64,000 nt of DNA. It comes from Microvelia longipes. Its lineage: Eukaryota; Arthropoda; Insecta; Hemiptera; Veliidae. The DNA is taken from assembly GCA_018340805.1 (NCBI GenBank), contig JACMZG010001870.1, positions 18,555,011-18,619,010 on the forward strand, given 5' to 3'. Below are positions 21,206 through 31,773 of the stretch, piece by piece (position 1 is the first letter of the stretch; each line of letters starts with the position of its first letter). Under the pieces are notes generated by a model. It saw only the letters and a program-made list of their open reading frames with translations, was not told the origin of the DNA and made no database searches. Made by a program: the position numbers and the translations under genes.

Positions 21206-22714
21206 CTTTTCATTAGTAATTAATTAATTATGAATAAACGATTAATAATTAATTGATTCTATTCATTGTTTGCGTAATTTGTTCAATATATTAACTATTC
21301 ACTTCTTTAAGTCATTAAGTGTTAAATATTGTGTTAAATTAGTTGTTTTTGGAGCTGTACATCCAATTTGCTTGAGCAGTCTCTTAACTGTTTTTTTCTG
21401 TAAGTTAAATAATTAAGTTGAATTAATTGTAATTTATAATTATTTTTTTCTTTTTCTTCTTCTATAATTGAGTAATAATAAGGTCAAGGATTTCAGTAGA
21501 TTGTTTGAAAACTTATTATGTGATGGATGTATCGTCAAAGGATTATCCTGGTCCGATTCAATTTGAAGAACAGTCAGACTAAAGTGATGTAAAAATGAAG
21601 GGTCGGCGAGTCAGCGTAGAGACAGCCAGCCGGTTACCTTTCATATGGCCCTGTGCAAATTTTGTCACTTTTAGTTCCTCTAAATATCCGTATTGCAGCG
21701 CCACATATCCTTCCATTGTTGCAATTTTCACTTGCTATAACAAAGTGTCCATGCACCTAATTTACACCTTTCTCCTTTACAGTATGCAAGACAACATATT
21801 GTCCTTTTTTGGCGGTAACATGTTAACCAAATTTACTTAAATATTTTATAAAAATTAAAAAAATGTTGATGACTTATTGAAAATGTTGAAAAATTAGCGC
21901 CTGTTGATGACCATTGCTTAGCTACAGATATTAAAAAAAAACAAAGCAGGATGGAAGAACAAGTGGCGCTGACTTGTGGCATAGCAGTCAAACTAGATTC
22001 CTCATGATTGAAAATTTGTCCATCTCAACCTCAACCATGGGGAAAGGTGGGAGTCAGAACACTGTCTTTACACCCTACACCAAACCCTCATTTTTACATC
22101 ACTTAAAGTGTGACTTGCTCTTGACCAATGAGTACACTGTAGTAATAATAAAGATCTAAAAAAGATAATATTATGTATTGCATCTATCCTCAGAGGGAGG
22201 AAGGGGTAGGTGGAACCATGCTGTTAAACATGTACATTGAAAAGACTAGATCCACCCATGGCATATTTCAATTTTGACAGATTCCAGACCAAAACTATGT
22301 ATCAGTATCAGTTGATAAAACCAGTTGACCATATCCTAGCAGAACCGACATGACTTGGCAGGACAGAGAAGTTAATTTCTGTTTGGTTTTTTAGACCAAT
22401 GACTTTACAGGGAGTTTTTTACTCCACAAGTGGTTTTTGGTAGATTTTAGTTTTTATAAGAATTACCTCATCTTTGATTTATTTTTTATATATAAAGATA
22501 AAATCTGATAACAGCATATCATTGAGACTTCGATAAGGCATGGTTTCAGGCTAAAATCTATTTGAGCACACCAGCTTCTGAGCTCCACACTGAGTTCCAG
22601 TTAGTGGGTCTCTTTTCAAATTACGTGGTTACCTCTTAAGCCAGATGCAGAAAATTTGACTATCAATCCCCACAGGTTTGGCAGATTAATTTATTTTAGC
22701 TGCCTGGTGAAGGA
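21206..22714. other. Intergenic, no confident gene
   Basis: Only short frames occur. A 19-codon frame at 21523-21582 contains KDYPGPIQFE (discussed under findings). Nothing else is recognisable. Confidence 0.35.
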
Positions 22715-23344
22715 TCTGATGAAATGGCCCCTGGACCCCCTTCAAAGTTTGAAAAAAAGAATCCCAAATCAGTTTTTGCACCAATGGTGTTCCTATTAGT
22801 TTTATAAAAAAAAGTTGAAGGGCTCTTTTTTTTTAGTTTATTAAATTTGTGACAAATCATTTTTTTTGCCATCAAAATTAATTTGATAGAACTAGAGATA
22901 TAACTATTCAAATATTCCGTTGTATAATCAGTCAAATTGCTACTTTACACCCTGAAACACACACAAAATCCTCAAAGTTACATGTTTTTCCATGTTATTA
23001 TTTTGAAGATACAGGCAGACTTAGAATCAAGCATATTATTTCAAATTGCAAGTAATATAGAGTTTTTCTATAAAAAAGTAGAGCAGCTTTCATGTATGTT
23101 AATTTATTGTTTGACTTATGTATTGCTAAAAAAAGGGTAAAACTTACATTTCATAATAATAGTAATAGTAATACATATTTTAGTGAATTTCCTTTGGGAG
23201 TTAAATTCGCTAATGGGATAGGCGTCATGGTGGAAGTCGAACCTCGGACCACGACACAAATCGGTTTCAGAGGTCCCTAATGACGAAAACATACGTGTCG
23301 CGAAACTTTATGTATATATATGTATATATATATATATATATTAA

Positions 23345-23398
<54 letters not shown>

Positions 23399-24490
23399 CT
23401 AGACACTTTCTTGTAAAAACTCTATCTTTCGGATTAATATTTTTTAATCAAACTTGGTACCAAAATAAACCTTTGAGTGGATATGAACCTTATTGAAAAC
23501 CAGGTTTTGTGACGTCATGGTTTGCTGAGTCAGCAAAATTTTCAAATGATAGGCAAAATTCAGGGTTAATATTTTTTGCCGCTAAAAAGGTCAATCACAT
23601 GAAACTACTCTAAGTGACCAAAAAGTTGAAAAAACCATTGTAAATTACCGGAAACCAAAATTTAGGTCGATAAAAGTAAATTTTGAGTAGGGTGTCGTTT
23701 TCTATATATTTTTGTGTGCTGAGTTGAATGAAACTGGTCCGAAGTCATTAAGACCACTCTAAGTGACCAAAAATTCGAAGAAACCACAAAAAATTATCAA
23801 AAACCAAAATTACAGTTGATGAAAATTAAATATCGAGTAGTGTGTCGTTTTCTACGAATATTTGGGTGCCGAATCGAATAAATTCGGTCTGAAGTCGATA
23901 CGGTTACTCTAACTGCCCAAAAAGTCGAAAAAACGGTAGTCAATTGCAGAAAAACAAAATATGAACCCTAAATACCACATATTTAGGGTGGTAAATATGA
24001 ACCTAGAACAGGCAAATCGAAATGGAACCAAAAAAAAAAAAAACAACTTGGTTTTTTTCAACTTGGTGGTTTTCAATATTTTTTTTTTTTGTTGTAAACT
24101 TATATTGTTTAAAAAAAAACGATAACAATTGTCGTCCCTACCAGGATTGTTGTTATGCACGGAATCACTAATCATCATATATAAGAGCTGCGCTGCTCTT
24201 ATCTTTCTAACAATTCTATATTACCTGCAGTTTGATAAAATATGCTTCATTTTGAAGTCTGCCTGTATCTTCAACATAATAGCATAAAATTTTAAGGTAT
24301 TCGTGTTTTAGGGTGTAAATTTGTTATTTCCAGTAATAATAGAACAATTATATCTTGAGTTCTATTTAACCTACTTTAAAACATTGATTTGTCACAAATT
24401 TAATAAACTTAAAAGAGATTCTATTTTTTTGCAAAAACTGATTTTGGGGGAATTTTTTGAAATTTGAAGGGGCCCAGAGGCCAAAATTTC
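22715..24490. mobile_element. Large foldback element, arms ~330 bp, interrupted
   Basis: The left arm (about 22715-23050) and right arm (about 24225-24490) are inverted copies. Landmarks are GGCCCCTGGACCCCCTTCAA / TTGAAGGGGCCCAGAGGCC, CAAATCAGTTTTTGCA / TGCAAAAACTGATTTTG, TTTATTAAATTTGTGACAAA with its inverse, and TTGAAGATACAGGCAGACTT with its exact inverse. The loop has been invaded by the (TA)n-bearing family A repeat at 23182-24150. There is no transposase. Confidence 0.8.
23182..24150 (+). repeat. Family A composite repeat, copy 1
   Basis: Starts AGTGAATTTCCTTTGGGAG, then TTCGCTAATGGGATAGGCG, GAACCTCGGACCACGACAC and CAGAGGTCCCTAATGACGAA. A (TA)n tract follows (about 23309-23395), then the block TTCTAGACACTTTCTTGTAA ... 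TTTGTGACGTCATGGTTTGC and two diverged repeats of GAGTAGxGTGTCGTTTTCTA. The 3' end carries an inverted piece (CGTCCCTACCAGGATT) of the tRNA-like segment seen at 32.2 kb. Non-coding. Confidence 0.8.
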
Positions 24491-26817
24491 CTGATTTAAA
24501 ATGTCAGACCATTTGATTCTTCATTAGGAAGATAAATATAGAGGGTTAAACCTTTGGGTCTCAAAGCGGCACGTTTTTACCATTTGACTCTTGGACTATC
24601 TTTTCATTACCCAGTGCATTCATCCTAATTCGACTCGTCAATCATTTCACACATTATGTTTAATATTCATAATTAATGGTTCTTGAGCTTATTTTCATCA
24701 AAACTTTTTGTTAAATGTTATTATTTTGTTATATTTTCTTATAAATATGACTGACTATAGACTTTATTCTTATATTTACATTATATGTAAGATCAAGTGA
24801 GAAGCAGCCGGTATTAAAACATAATAATAAACCGCCCTCTAAGTGTAGTACCACACTTTGAGAAAATCTGGCCTTAGGTAAGGCATTTGATTACTTATGA
24901 AGTCTTGAGTCTTCCTTCAGCTGTTTATTTTGTTAATTGATTTTTATATGTTTCATTTACACTATTGCTCTTATTGATCATATGGAATTATTGCAAACCT
25001 TGGTTCTTCTTGCTTGGATGGATTTTATCTTGTTGGTAGTCTCTGGGCTATAATGTTTAATAGACAGCATATGAAATTCACTTACATTTGAAATTCACTT
25101 ACTATTCAATTCATAGATGAATCGAATCTAATGGCCTTTGAAGGTTGAAGCTATTATAAATAAATTTAGGCCCGTATTCAAAGACGTTTTCCTAACATTT
25201 TCCTAACATTCTCCTTGTTCCTTAAGGAGAATGTTAGGAAAACGTCTTTGAATACGGGCCTTAATTTATTATAAATTTTAAAAAAATGTAGGGGTATGAG
25301 GTTTTATTATAAATTATTTATTGTAGACATTACATTTTTCTTGTCCTACTTATGGAAAGAGTTTAAAGTCAGATCTTTTTTTTCCTTCTAGGTAATTCTA
25401 AGATGGTTATAATAGTTATTTTTAAACCAAGAGAGCCTAGAATGCCATTGTTTTCCTAGCAATGAGTTGGATAGCAAGAAGTTAAAGCAATAGTTGTATT
25501 TAACTCCCGAGCAATAACTAATATGTATTTTTTTAAGGACTGAAGTTTTTAATATTTTCTACCATTCAAATATTTTTCTAACCATATAATTAACGGTGTA
25601 CTTTTTTATGAACATAATAAGTGCACTTAAACTTAAAACTTTAGGTACTTATTTTAAGTATGTTGAATTTATTTGGCTTCTTTAGACTGATAATGGTCGG
25701 ATGGGGCAGAAAGTTAACCCACAATTAAATTATAATAACTCCGCTAATATATTATTTAGCGGAGTGAAAATTACTTATTTATATAACTTTAGTGATAATA
25801 TCCCAGCATCTGTTCTCCTAAAGTCCAGAGGACCTGGTGTAGGCTGCTATTTCGTATTATTTGTATTCATATAAACAAATTTGTTAATAGTGATAGTACT
25901 TTATTATTTAATGTAAATATGAAAAGAAATTATATTAAAAAGTGCGATATTAAAAGCTTTAAGTTTATAAGGTGCCATTAAATCTGTTTGATTTGGGTAT
26001 TATCTTTGTTTTCCTACATAAGTCTTACAACTTTTAATTCAAAATACACATTTGATCTACGATCAAATGTGTATTTTTTGGCTAGTTATAATAAATACCA
26101 AATTTAAGTTTAATTTATCTTTATTTGTAAATAAATAAATAAAGCTTATTTCCATTAAGTACTTTTTTTTTAAATTTTAGTATTTACACAAAATTAAAAT
26201 CCAATAAAAATAATAGTATTTAAAAATCTTGTTTGATTGGATGTAATAATTTGTAATGAATGATAACTCTATATCCTGAATCATTAATACGAAGTCTTTT
26301 TTAGCGAATTTCCTTCGACGAATTTTAACCCCCTATGACCTGTTGCATGTTTCTATCAATTTTCCTTGTACTACTTTCTGGATTAATGAACAGCTTAATT
26401 TCGTGGATAATTTTTGTAGTGTTCTTATTTAAGATATTAAGTGCACCTTATTATTGTTGTAAATATTGACCAAATAATTAAACTCCACCATTGTCATTTC
26501 CTATTGGTTTTGGTTCAGTTAAATATTCTGAATGTACTCCCAATAAAATAATTAAATAAGGAAAAATATCAAGTTATTTTATATATAAATTATAATTTAA
26601 AATTATTTAACAAAAATTTAATGCAGTCAAGAATATATTTCAGTTTACTCAGTCAAAAAAATATTTTTTCAAATATATATATATATTTAATATATTTTTT
26701 AAAATAAATAACAGCCAACAGTTAGTTATATAATGTGACTAGACTACTTTTGAAAATATGTTTCCAAAAAAATAACATGAATTTTGAATTTATAGACTGA
26801 ATTGAATATTTACAGTT
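24491..26817. other. Kinin gene downstream flank
   Basis: No gene is seen. Hairpins lie at 25168-25261 (listed), 25738-25765 (ACTCCGCTAA / TTAGCGGAGT) and about 26046-26072 (ACACATTTGATC / GATCAAATGTGT). The rest is AT-rich and featureless. Confidence 0.4.
25168..25261. repeat. 94-bp hairpin MITE-like repeat
   Basis: AGGCCCGTATTCAAAGACGT at the left and ACGTCTTTGAATACGGGCCT at the right are exact inverses. The arms continue through TTTTCCTAACATT to CTCCTT / AAGGAG, with one arm carrying an 11-bp internal duplication of TTCCTAACATT. CCCGTATTCA ends are typical of short inverted-repeat elements in many invertebrates. Confidence 0.8.
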
Positions 26818-26838
26818 TTATTTTATTTATTTATTTTT
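26818..26838 (-). terminator. Poly(A) signal cluster of the kinin gene
   Basis: Immediately after the stop codon the minus strand reads A-rich sequence with two or three overlapping AATAAA hexamers (TTTATT on plus at about 26822-26835). Either the 3' UTR is very short or another signal further down is used. Confidence 0.45.
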
Positions 26839-29046
26839 TTAAGATATTGAAGATCTCTTTCCACCCCAAGCATAAAATTGTCTTCTGAGAGGTCTTATCG
26901 CTGAAGCTAACAATCTATCACCAGCATGTAATAATTTATCTTTTGAACCCCTCTGATAGTAACGCGATTCGACCGATGATCTGCCACCGAGTAAATTATT
27001 CATTCTTAAATCTTTCTTGATTGGTTTCAATCTTTTATATAGTTCAGATCCTTTAATGGATCTTTTTTCAATGTTATGATCTCTCTTTCCTCCCCAGCTT
27101 GAAAACTTTCTTTTTTCAGCATTGATATCATTGTCTTCCATATCCAATTGAGCTTCTGATGGCATACTTCTTTTACCTCCCCAACTAGAGAAGGCTTGTC
27201 TCCGTTTCCAAGTAATTAAAGGTATATCTGGATAGTTTCTTCCCATCCAAGCTCTAAACAAAGGATTTCTTTTTATCGTATCAAACTGTCTGATGTAGTT
27301 ACTTATTCCTCGTTTTGATTTGTTCAAGTTATCCGTATCACTTGATTGATTGAAATTAACATCCTCCAGATTCGTCAGTTTAGTTGAATTGTTTGGTGTT
27401 ATGTTATCTTTCTTGCCCCTCCAGCTGTTAAATCGATTGTATCTTCTTAATAAACCGTTTTTATTATTTTCGTCTTTTCTTTTTTCTTCTATTGGACCAT
27501 CACCTGGGTCAACACTTCTTTTCCCAGCCCAGCTTGAAAATTTAGTCCTCTTAGATTCTTCAATTGGCTCATCGTAGTCCCTTTTGCCACCCCAACTTGA
27601 AAATTTTCTCTTATCTTCAAACAATTGATTTCTTTTTCCTGCCCAGCTTGAGAATTTTTTTGCTCTTTTTATTTCATCTAAAACCTCTGGATCGTACTGG
27701 TTAACTCTTAAGTCGTTATCATTATCATCGTCAAAGTAACTTCTTTTACCTCCCCAGCTAGAAAAACCTCTTCCTTTGAGTTTCTTTTTTTCAGCTGTAT
27801 AGTATGTGTTTCTTTTATTTGCGTTAAAATATTCTCCTTCTTCGTCGTCTGTATCATAAGAACGTTTACCAGCCCAGCTAGAGAACTTTGTTGCTCTTTT
27901 ATTTTCGTATGAATCTGATTGGTCAACTGCTCTTTTACCTCCCCAGTTGGAAAATTTCGTTCTTTTGTCCTCATCAAACGTATCATCTATCATCTCAGGA
28001 TCACTTCTCTTACCGGCCCAACTTGAAAATTTACCTCTTTTCCCTTGATATTGAATTCTCCATATAGGCAATAAACCTCTTTTGCCTCCCCAACTAGAAA
28101 ATTTGCTTCTCTTATCTGTTCCTAGATGTGATTCAGAGTCCATAAAATTGGTATCTTCTAAGTCGATGTCGCTTCTCTTACCACCCCAACTGGAAAACTT
28201 GCGTTTACCACCCCAATTGTAAAATTTAGAACCTCTTTCTTGTCTCTTGTCGTCATAAGATTTGATTCCATCTTCTCCTTCATCTGGCAAGTCTTTCATG
28301 TATATATTTTTAGAAACATCATTGCCTAGATTTTTTTCTTTAATTTTTTGCTCAATTTTTCCCAAGATGTATTTACGGAAATCTTCCTCGCTTAGATCGT
28401 TATTTGAAAGCATTTCCTGCGGATTCTCGATGTAATTAAATGGACCATTTAAAGGATTGACATTTATACTTCTCTTGCCTGACCAGCTGGAAAACTTCCT
28501 TTTATTTTCGTAACTAACATCGCTTCTTTTTCCTCCCCAACTAGAAAACTTTCTTTTCTCTTCGTTGAATTCTCCGTCAGCAATGTCATTTTCTTCTGAA
28601 GGATCGTACGAATATCCCGCTAGTACATGTTGTAGAAGTTTTATTTTGTCAGCATAATCTGTTCCATCTCTCTTACCAGCCCAAGATGAAAATTTATTTG
28701 CTCTCTTTGAGTAGACAGGTGGATCAACGTTCTCTTCTGGTGTTCTCTTGCCCGCCCAGCTTGAAAATTTAGCTCTCTTATTTTCTTTAGAATCTTCAGG
28801 ATCTCTTTTGCCTGCCCAGCTAGAAAATTTAGTTCTCTTTTCCAAAGGTATCCAAACATTTTCTTCGATCTGTCTCTTGGTTAATTTTTTTGTATCCCCC
28901 GGTGGCGGCTCTTGTGGTTTAACTGTTGTCCGACTTTTATTAGTCAGCGTCGATTCCGTTGTTGAAACGATCTCGGTATTTCTGATAATGTCATTGCATT
29001 CGCAGAGCGCCACTGTTACCACTCCTAGCAGCCAACATAATTTCAT
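26839..29046 (-). CDS. Kinin (leucokinin-type) neuropeptide precursor, 20 copies
   Basis: Secreted prohormone. Kinins act on a G-protein-coupled receptor to drive diuresis and gut contraction in arthropods (family knowledge). The single 735-residue frame starts with a signal peptide (MKLCWLLGVVTVALCECND, cleavage near 17-19). I count 20 copies of F-X-X-W-X-G before a basic site, between about residues 72 and 729. Ten end WGG (for example KFSSWGGKR, SKFYNWGGKR, QFYAWGGKR), seven WAG (TKFSSWAGKR), one WSG (KFSSWSGKR), and two are odd (RFNSWRGKK, LFRAWMGR). The Gly before KR is the amide donor, giving FXXWG-amide and FXXWA-amide. The spacers are acidic (DE-rich). A non-kinin unit, GLLPIWRIQYQGKR (28036-28077), is also bounded by KR and would be amidated. 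Most arthropod kinin precursors are shorter with fewer copies. A CAG|G acceptor one base before the ATG implies a 5' UTR intron. MIP/allatostatin-B (W-X6-W) is excluded by the single Trp. Confidence 0.93.
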   Translation of the reverse strand: MKLCWLLGVVTVALCECNDIIRNTEIVSTTESTLTNKSRTTVKPQEPPPGDTKKLTKRQIEENVWIPLEKRTKFSSWAGKRDPEDSKENKRAKFSSWAGKRTPEENVDPPVYSKRANKFSSWAGKRDGTDYADKIKLLQHVLAGYSYDPSEENDIADGEFNEEKRKFSSWGGKRSDVSYENKRKFSSWSGKRSINVNPLNGPFNYIENPQEMLSNNDLSEEDFRKYILGKIEQKIKEKNLGNDVSKNIYMKDLPDEGEDGIKSYDDKRQERGSKFYNWGGKRKFSSWGGKRSDIDLEDTNFMDSESHLGTDKRSKFSSWGGKRGLLPIWRIQYQGKRGKFSSWAGKRSDPEMIDDTFDEDKRTKFSNWGGKRAVDQSDSYENKRATKFSSWAGKRSYDTDDEEGEYFNANKRNTYYTAEKKKLKGRGFSSWGGKRSYFDDDNDNDLRVNQYDPEVLDEIKRAKKFSSWAGKRNQLFEDKRKFSSWGGKRDYDEPIEESKRTKFSSWAGKRSVDPGDGPIEEKRKDENNKNGLLRRYNRFNSWRGKKDNITPNNSTKLTNLEDVNFNQSSDTDNLNKSKRGISNYIRQFDTIKRNPLFRAWMGRNYPDIPLITWKRRQAFSSWGGKRSMPSEAQLDMEDNDINAEKRKFSSWGGKRDHNIEKRSIKGSELYKRLKPIKKDLRMNNLLGGRSSVESRYYQRGSKDKLLHAGDRLLASAIRPLRRQFYAWGGKRSSIS

Positions 29047-29072
29047 CCTGCAAACAAAAGCAAAAAAAAATT
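29047..29072 (-). other. Splice acceptor of a kinin 5' UTR intron
   Basis: The minus strand reads a run of T and TTGCTTTTGTTTGCAG followed by G and the ATG. A pyrimidine tract plus CAG so close to the start implies that the first, non-coding exon lies further upstream (above 29073). I cannot place that exon. Confidence 0.6.
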
Positions 29073-31074
29073 AATTGTTTATAAATTCAAATTTAGAGTA
29101 TTGAAGGTAACCTTCAGAACAAGCTTATTTAACGTAATATTATTTCTGGTTTAAAAAATACATTCATGCTTTGATCTATTCACTAAAGATTTTGCTGAGG
29201 AAGGTTAAGTTTCTTCCCACGATGGTTTACTTTATTTGACAATCTATAGGCTTTGTCTGCTCGAACAAAAAAAAAATAAGAGTGAATAGTTGAATTGGTA
29301 TAAACCTGGTTTGACCTTATATTTAGAAAAACCAACCTAAACCATGTTGTTATATTGTCTAACACATATTTTTCTCACTATTTTTATATAACAAGGAATG
29401 GGAGGTGCGAGAAAATAATTTTTCTGCTGATAACGAGCTAAAGGAAGAGAAAACAAGTTTTCTTATTTCTTTTTATTGAATCTCTTGTTTTTATTAGAGA
29501 TTTTATCACACCTTTCTCTATTTTCATAAATTTATTTTATTTTTTTAGTCATTTTTAAGGTTACTACATTTTTGTTTTTTCATTTTTGATTTCATTTTAC
29601 ATAAGTTATACTGTGAAAGTTATCGAAAATATGTTTAATTGAGAGTTCGAGTTATCTTTAAAAATGTTTAGAGTTGTGTTTTTAAGAGTTTTAAGCACAG
29701 TCTTAAAAACTCTTTAACATTAAACAAGAAGTCATTAAAATAAAAAAACAGAGAAAATTATTGCTGCTTTAGTTTGTATAACTTCATTTCTTTTTAAATT
29801 AAATAACTCTTTAAATCTCTTAAGAAGTTAATCCCATATAAACTGAGGCTATTATTTAGGGTTAATTGCTCATTGATTGGATTTTTAACCTTTTTATTTT
29901 TGAAAAAGGATAACACCTGATGCTGCTCCATAACACCAGGTTGTTAGAGGATTTTATAGCTCTCTAATAAGACCTCTGTTATAGCTAAAATTGGCATAAA
30001 AACTAAAATTTGGCCCTAAAACTATTTTATCGGTATTTATTTAGTAAGACATTTAAGAGCCCGTTACTCTATATTTCGTTTGAGCGAATTTTCAAATAAA
30101 CATTTTTTTAACCCCGTGGATTTCCTCATATCGTTATGATTAAAAATTATAGTTATACGAAACCAAAGAACAAAAAGGCATTACATTTTTATGAAAATTA
30201 CAAGAAGCATTTTGATAAAGACTTTACAACAAATATTTTGGGAAACATTGGGAAGGACATATTACTAGATAATAAAGTGGGTCCTTTGATGCAATCTGAT
30301 AGAGTTTGAGCTGCTTTATCTCGATTTTGATGGACATTATAAATTACATAATGCCACGTCCTATTCCTTTTTTAACGTCTTACTCATCAGGGCACCAATA
30401 GAGACTGAACATCAATAATGCCGAATGATGAAACATTTTCCCAGATGTAGCATAACATTTGCTTGTTACATTCCTAGGCGTCTTTCGCACAATTATATTG
30501 GGTCTACTATTCATGTTTTGGAAAACTCGGTTGTATCAAATGATAGGCGTTATAAATCTTATTTTGTAAAATAGCATTTGTATTTTAAATCCTATTTAAC
30601 ATGAAGTAAGAAACAGACTTCAAATGAAGAGGCGCTTTCTAGCTCCAGAATTTTTCGCAAGGAAATTTTATTGATCTCTTACTCTTTTGGGAATAACCTC
30701 ATCTTTCTTAACTTCACCTATCCAAATATTTTTTGAGTCAAAGGATTGTCCTGCATGTTGCATTTTTCTATTCCTTTGATATTTTTGTACTTTAAGGTAA
30801 AACGTGTTTGACCCTTTTTTTAAATTCCTGTAGTGTTACATATGCTTTTTGAAAATAAGATTCTTTTCCTATTTTATTTACATGAGGTAACATTAAGTTT
30901 AAGAGGTATAGAGTTGAAATATAAAGACAGAGGTAATCTGACTAGAATTTATATGACCAATGATCATATACACACAATATGACCATTGTCCATGTTGTAC
31001 GTATATGACCATTTATTATAGTTTTTAATGAGGCATATAGTAGAATTCTATTGTAGTCTTAAATTTTGTGTATT
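29073..31074. other. Kinin upstream region
   Basis: Expected to hold the kinin 5' UTR exon and promoter, but nothing identifies them. An imperfect inverted pair, TTTAAGAGTTTTAAG / CTTAAAAACTCTTTAA, lies at about 29680-29717. No gene is seen. Confidence 0.35.
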
Positions 31075-31075
31075 A

Positions 31076-31111
<36 letters not shown>
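31075..31111. repeat. (TA)n tract
   Basis: TA dinucleotides abut the left end of the pogo-type element; pogo elements insert at TA. The left terminal CAGT of the element seems to have been lost into this tract. Confidence 0.8.
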
Positions 31112-31113
<2 letters not shown>

Positions 31114-31245
31114 GACCTCTATATAACGAACTTAAAGGTTCAAGTTAAACAATTCGTTATATAGAAATTTCGTTGTATAGAAATTGAAAAAATAAATAAC
31201 TCTGTTCTATTTTATGATATTTTAATGGATATATAGGATGAATAA

Positions 31246-31578
31246 TTATCTCGCAGTTGCATATTCAGCTGCTTTTTCTTTTATTAGCGGTCCTGTCTCA
31301 GGCATATTTTTGTCCCTTAACATTGTCACCCACTGTAAAATTGCGTCATCAATGTCTTTGTACATGTAATGTGTTACTTGCATACTCGAGAACTTTTTTT
31401 TTTAAATAGCCACTCGTTTCGTATAACCTAAGTATAGATTCCCGATGTTTAAAATTGTTGATATAGAACTAGGAGCGATTTTATACTTCAGAGACAAGTC
31501 TTTGTTTTTGACTCCATCGTCAGAATCTTTTAATAAATTGATTTTTTCAGAAAGGGACAGCGATTTCCGTTTTGACAT
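31246..31578 (-). pseudogene. pogo/Tigger transposase N-terminal relic (CENP-B-like)
   Basis: From 31578 the minus strand reads MSKRKSLSLSEKINLLKDSD and continues KNKDLSLKYKIAPSSISTIL, the psq/CENP-B N-terminal helix-turn-helix that binds the transposon ends. A frameshift at an A-run near 31395-31405 breaks it. In another frame YKDIDDAILQWVTMLRDKNM and PETGPLIKEKAAEYATA match the second (Tc5/CENP-B type) DNA-binding domain, stopping at 31246. The DDE nuclease is absent. Dead copy. Confidence 0.8.
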
Positions 31579-31773
31579 TTTAATAAACTCGATTTACAAA
31601 CAAATAAAAAGTTTCACAAACGAACTGGTCAGACCGAATAACAAATTAAAACTGAAAGATTTTTAGTTCTATGCTGTGTTAATCCTAATTTCATAGAAAA
31701 TTGTAAAGAAAGAGTTCGCAAAATTAAATAAGGCAGGGTGAAAATCAATAAATAATTGTTCTGGGAAATTACA

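Noticed and set aside
27350..28859. Frames on the plus strand and in other minus frames across the kinin gene
   Set aside because: They mirror the repeated FSSWxGKR units of the real frame and have no signal peptide or family of their own.
26839..29046. Allatostatin-B/MIP precursor
   Set aside because: MIPs have two Trp spaced by six or seven residues; these copies have one Trp in F-x-x-W, which is the kinin core.
31445..31666. Plus-strand 73-codon protein
   Set aside because: It is antisense to the pogo transposase relic.
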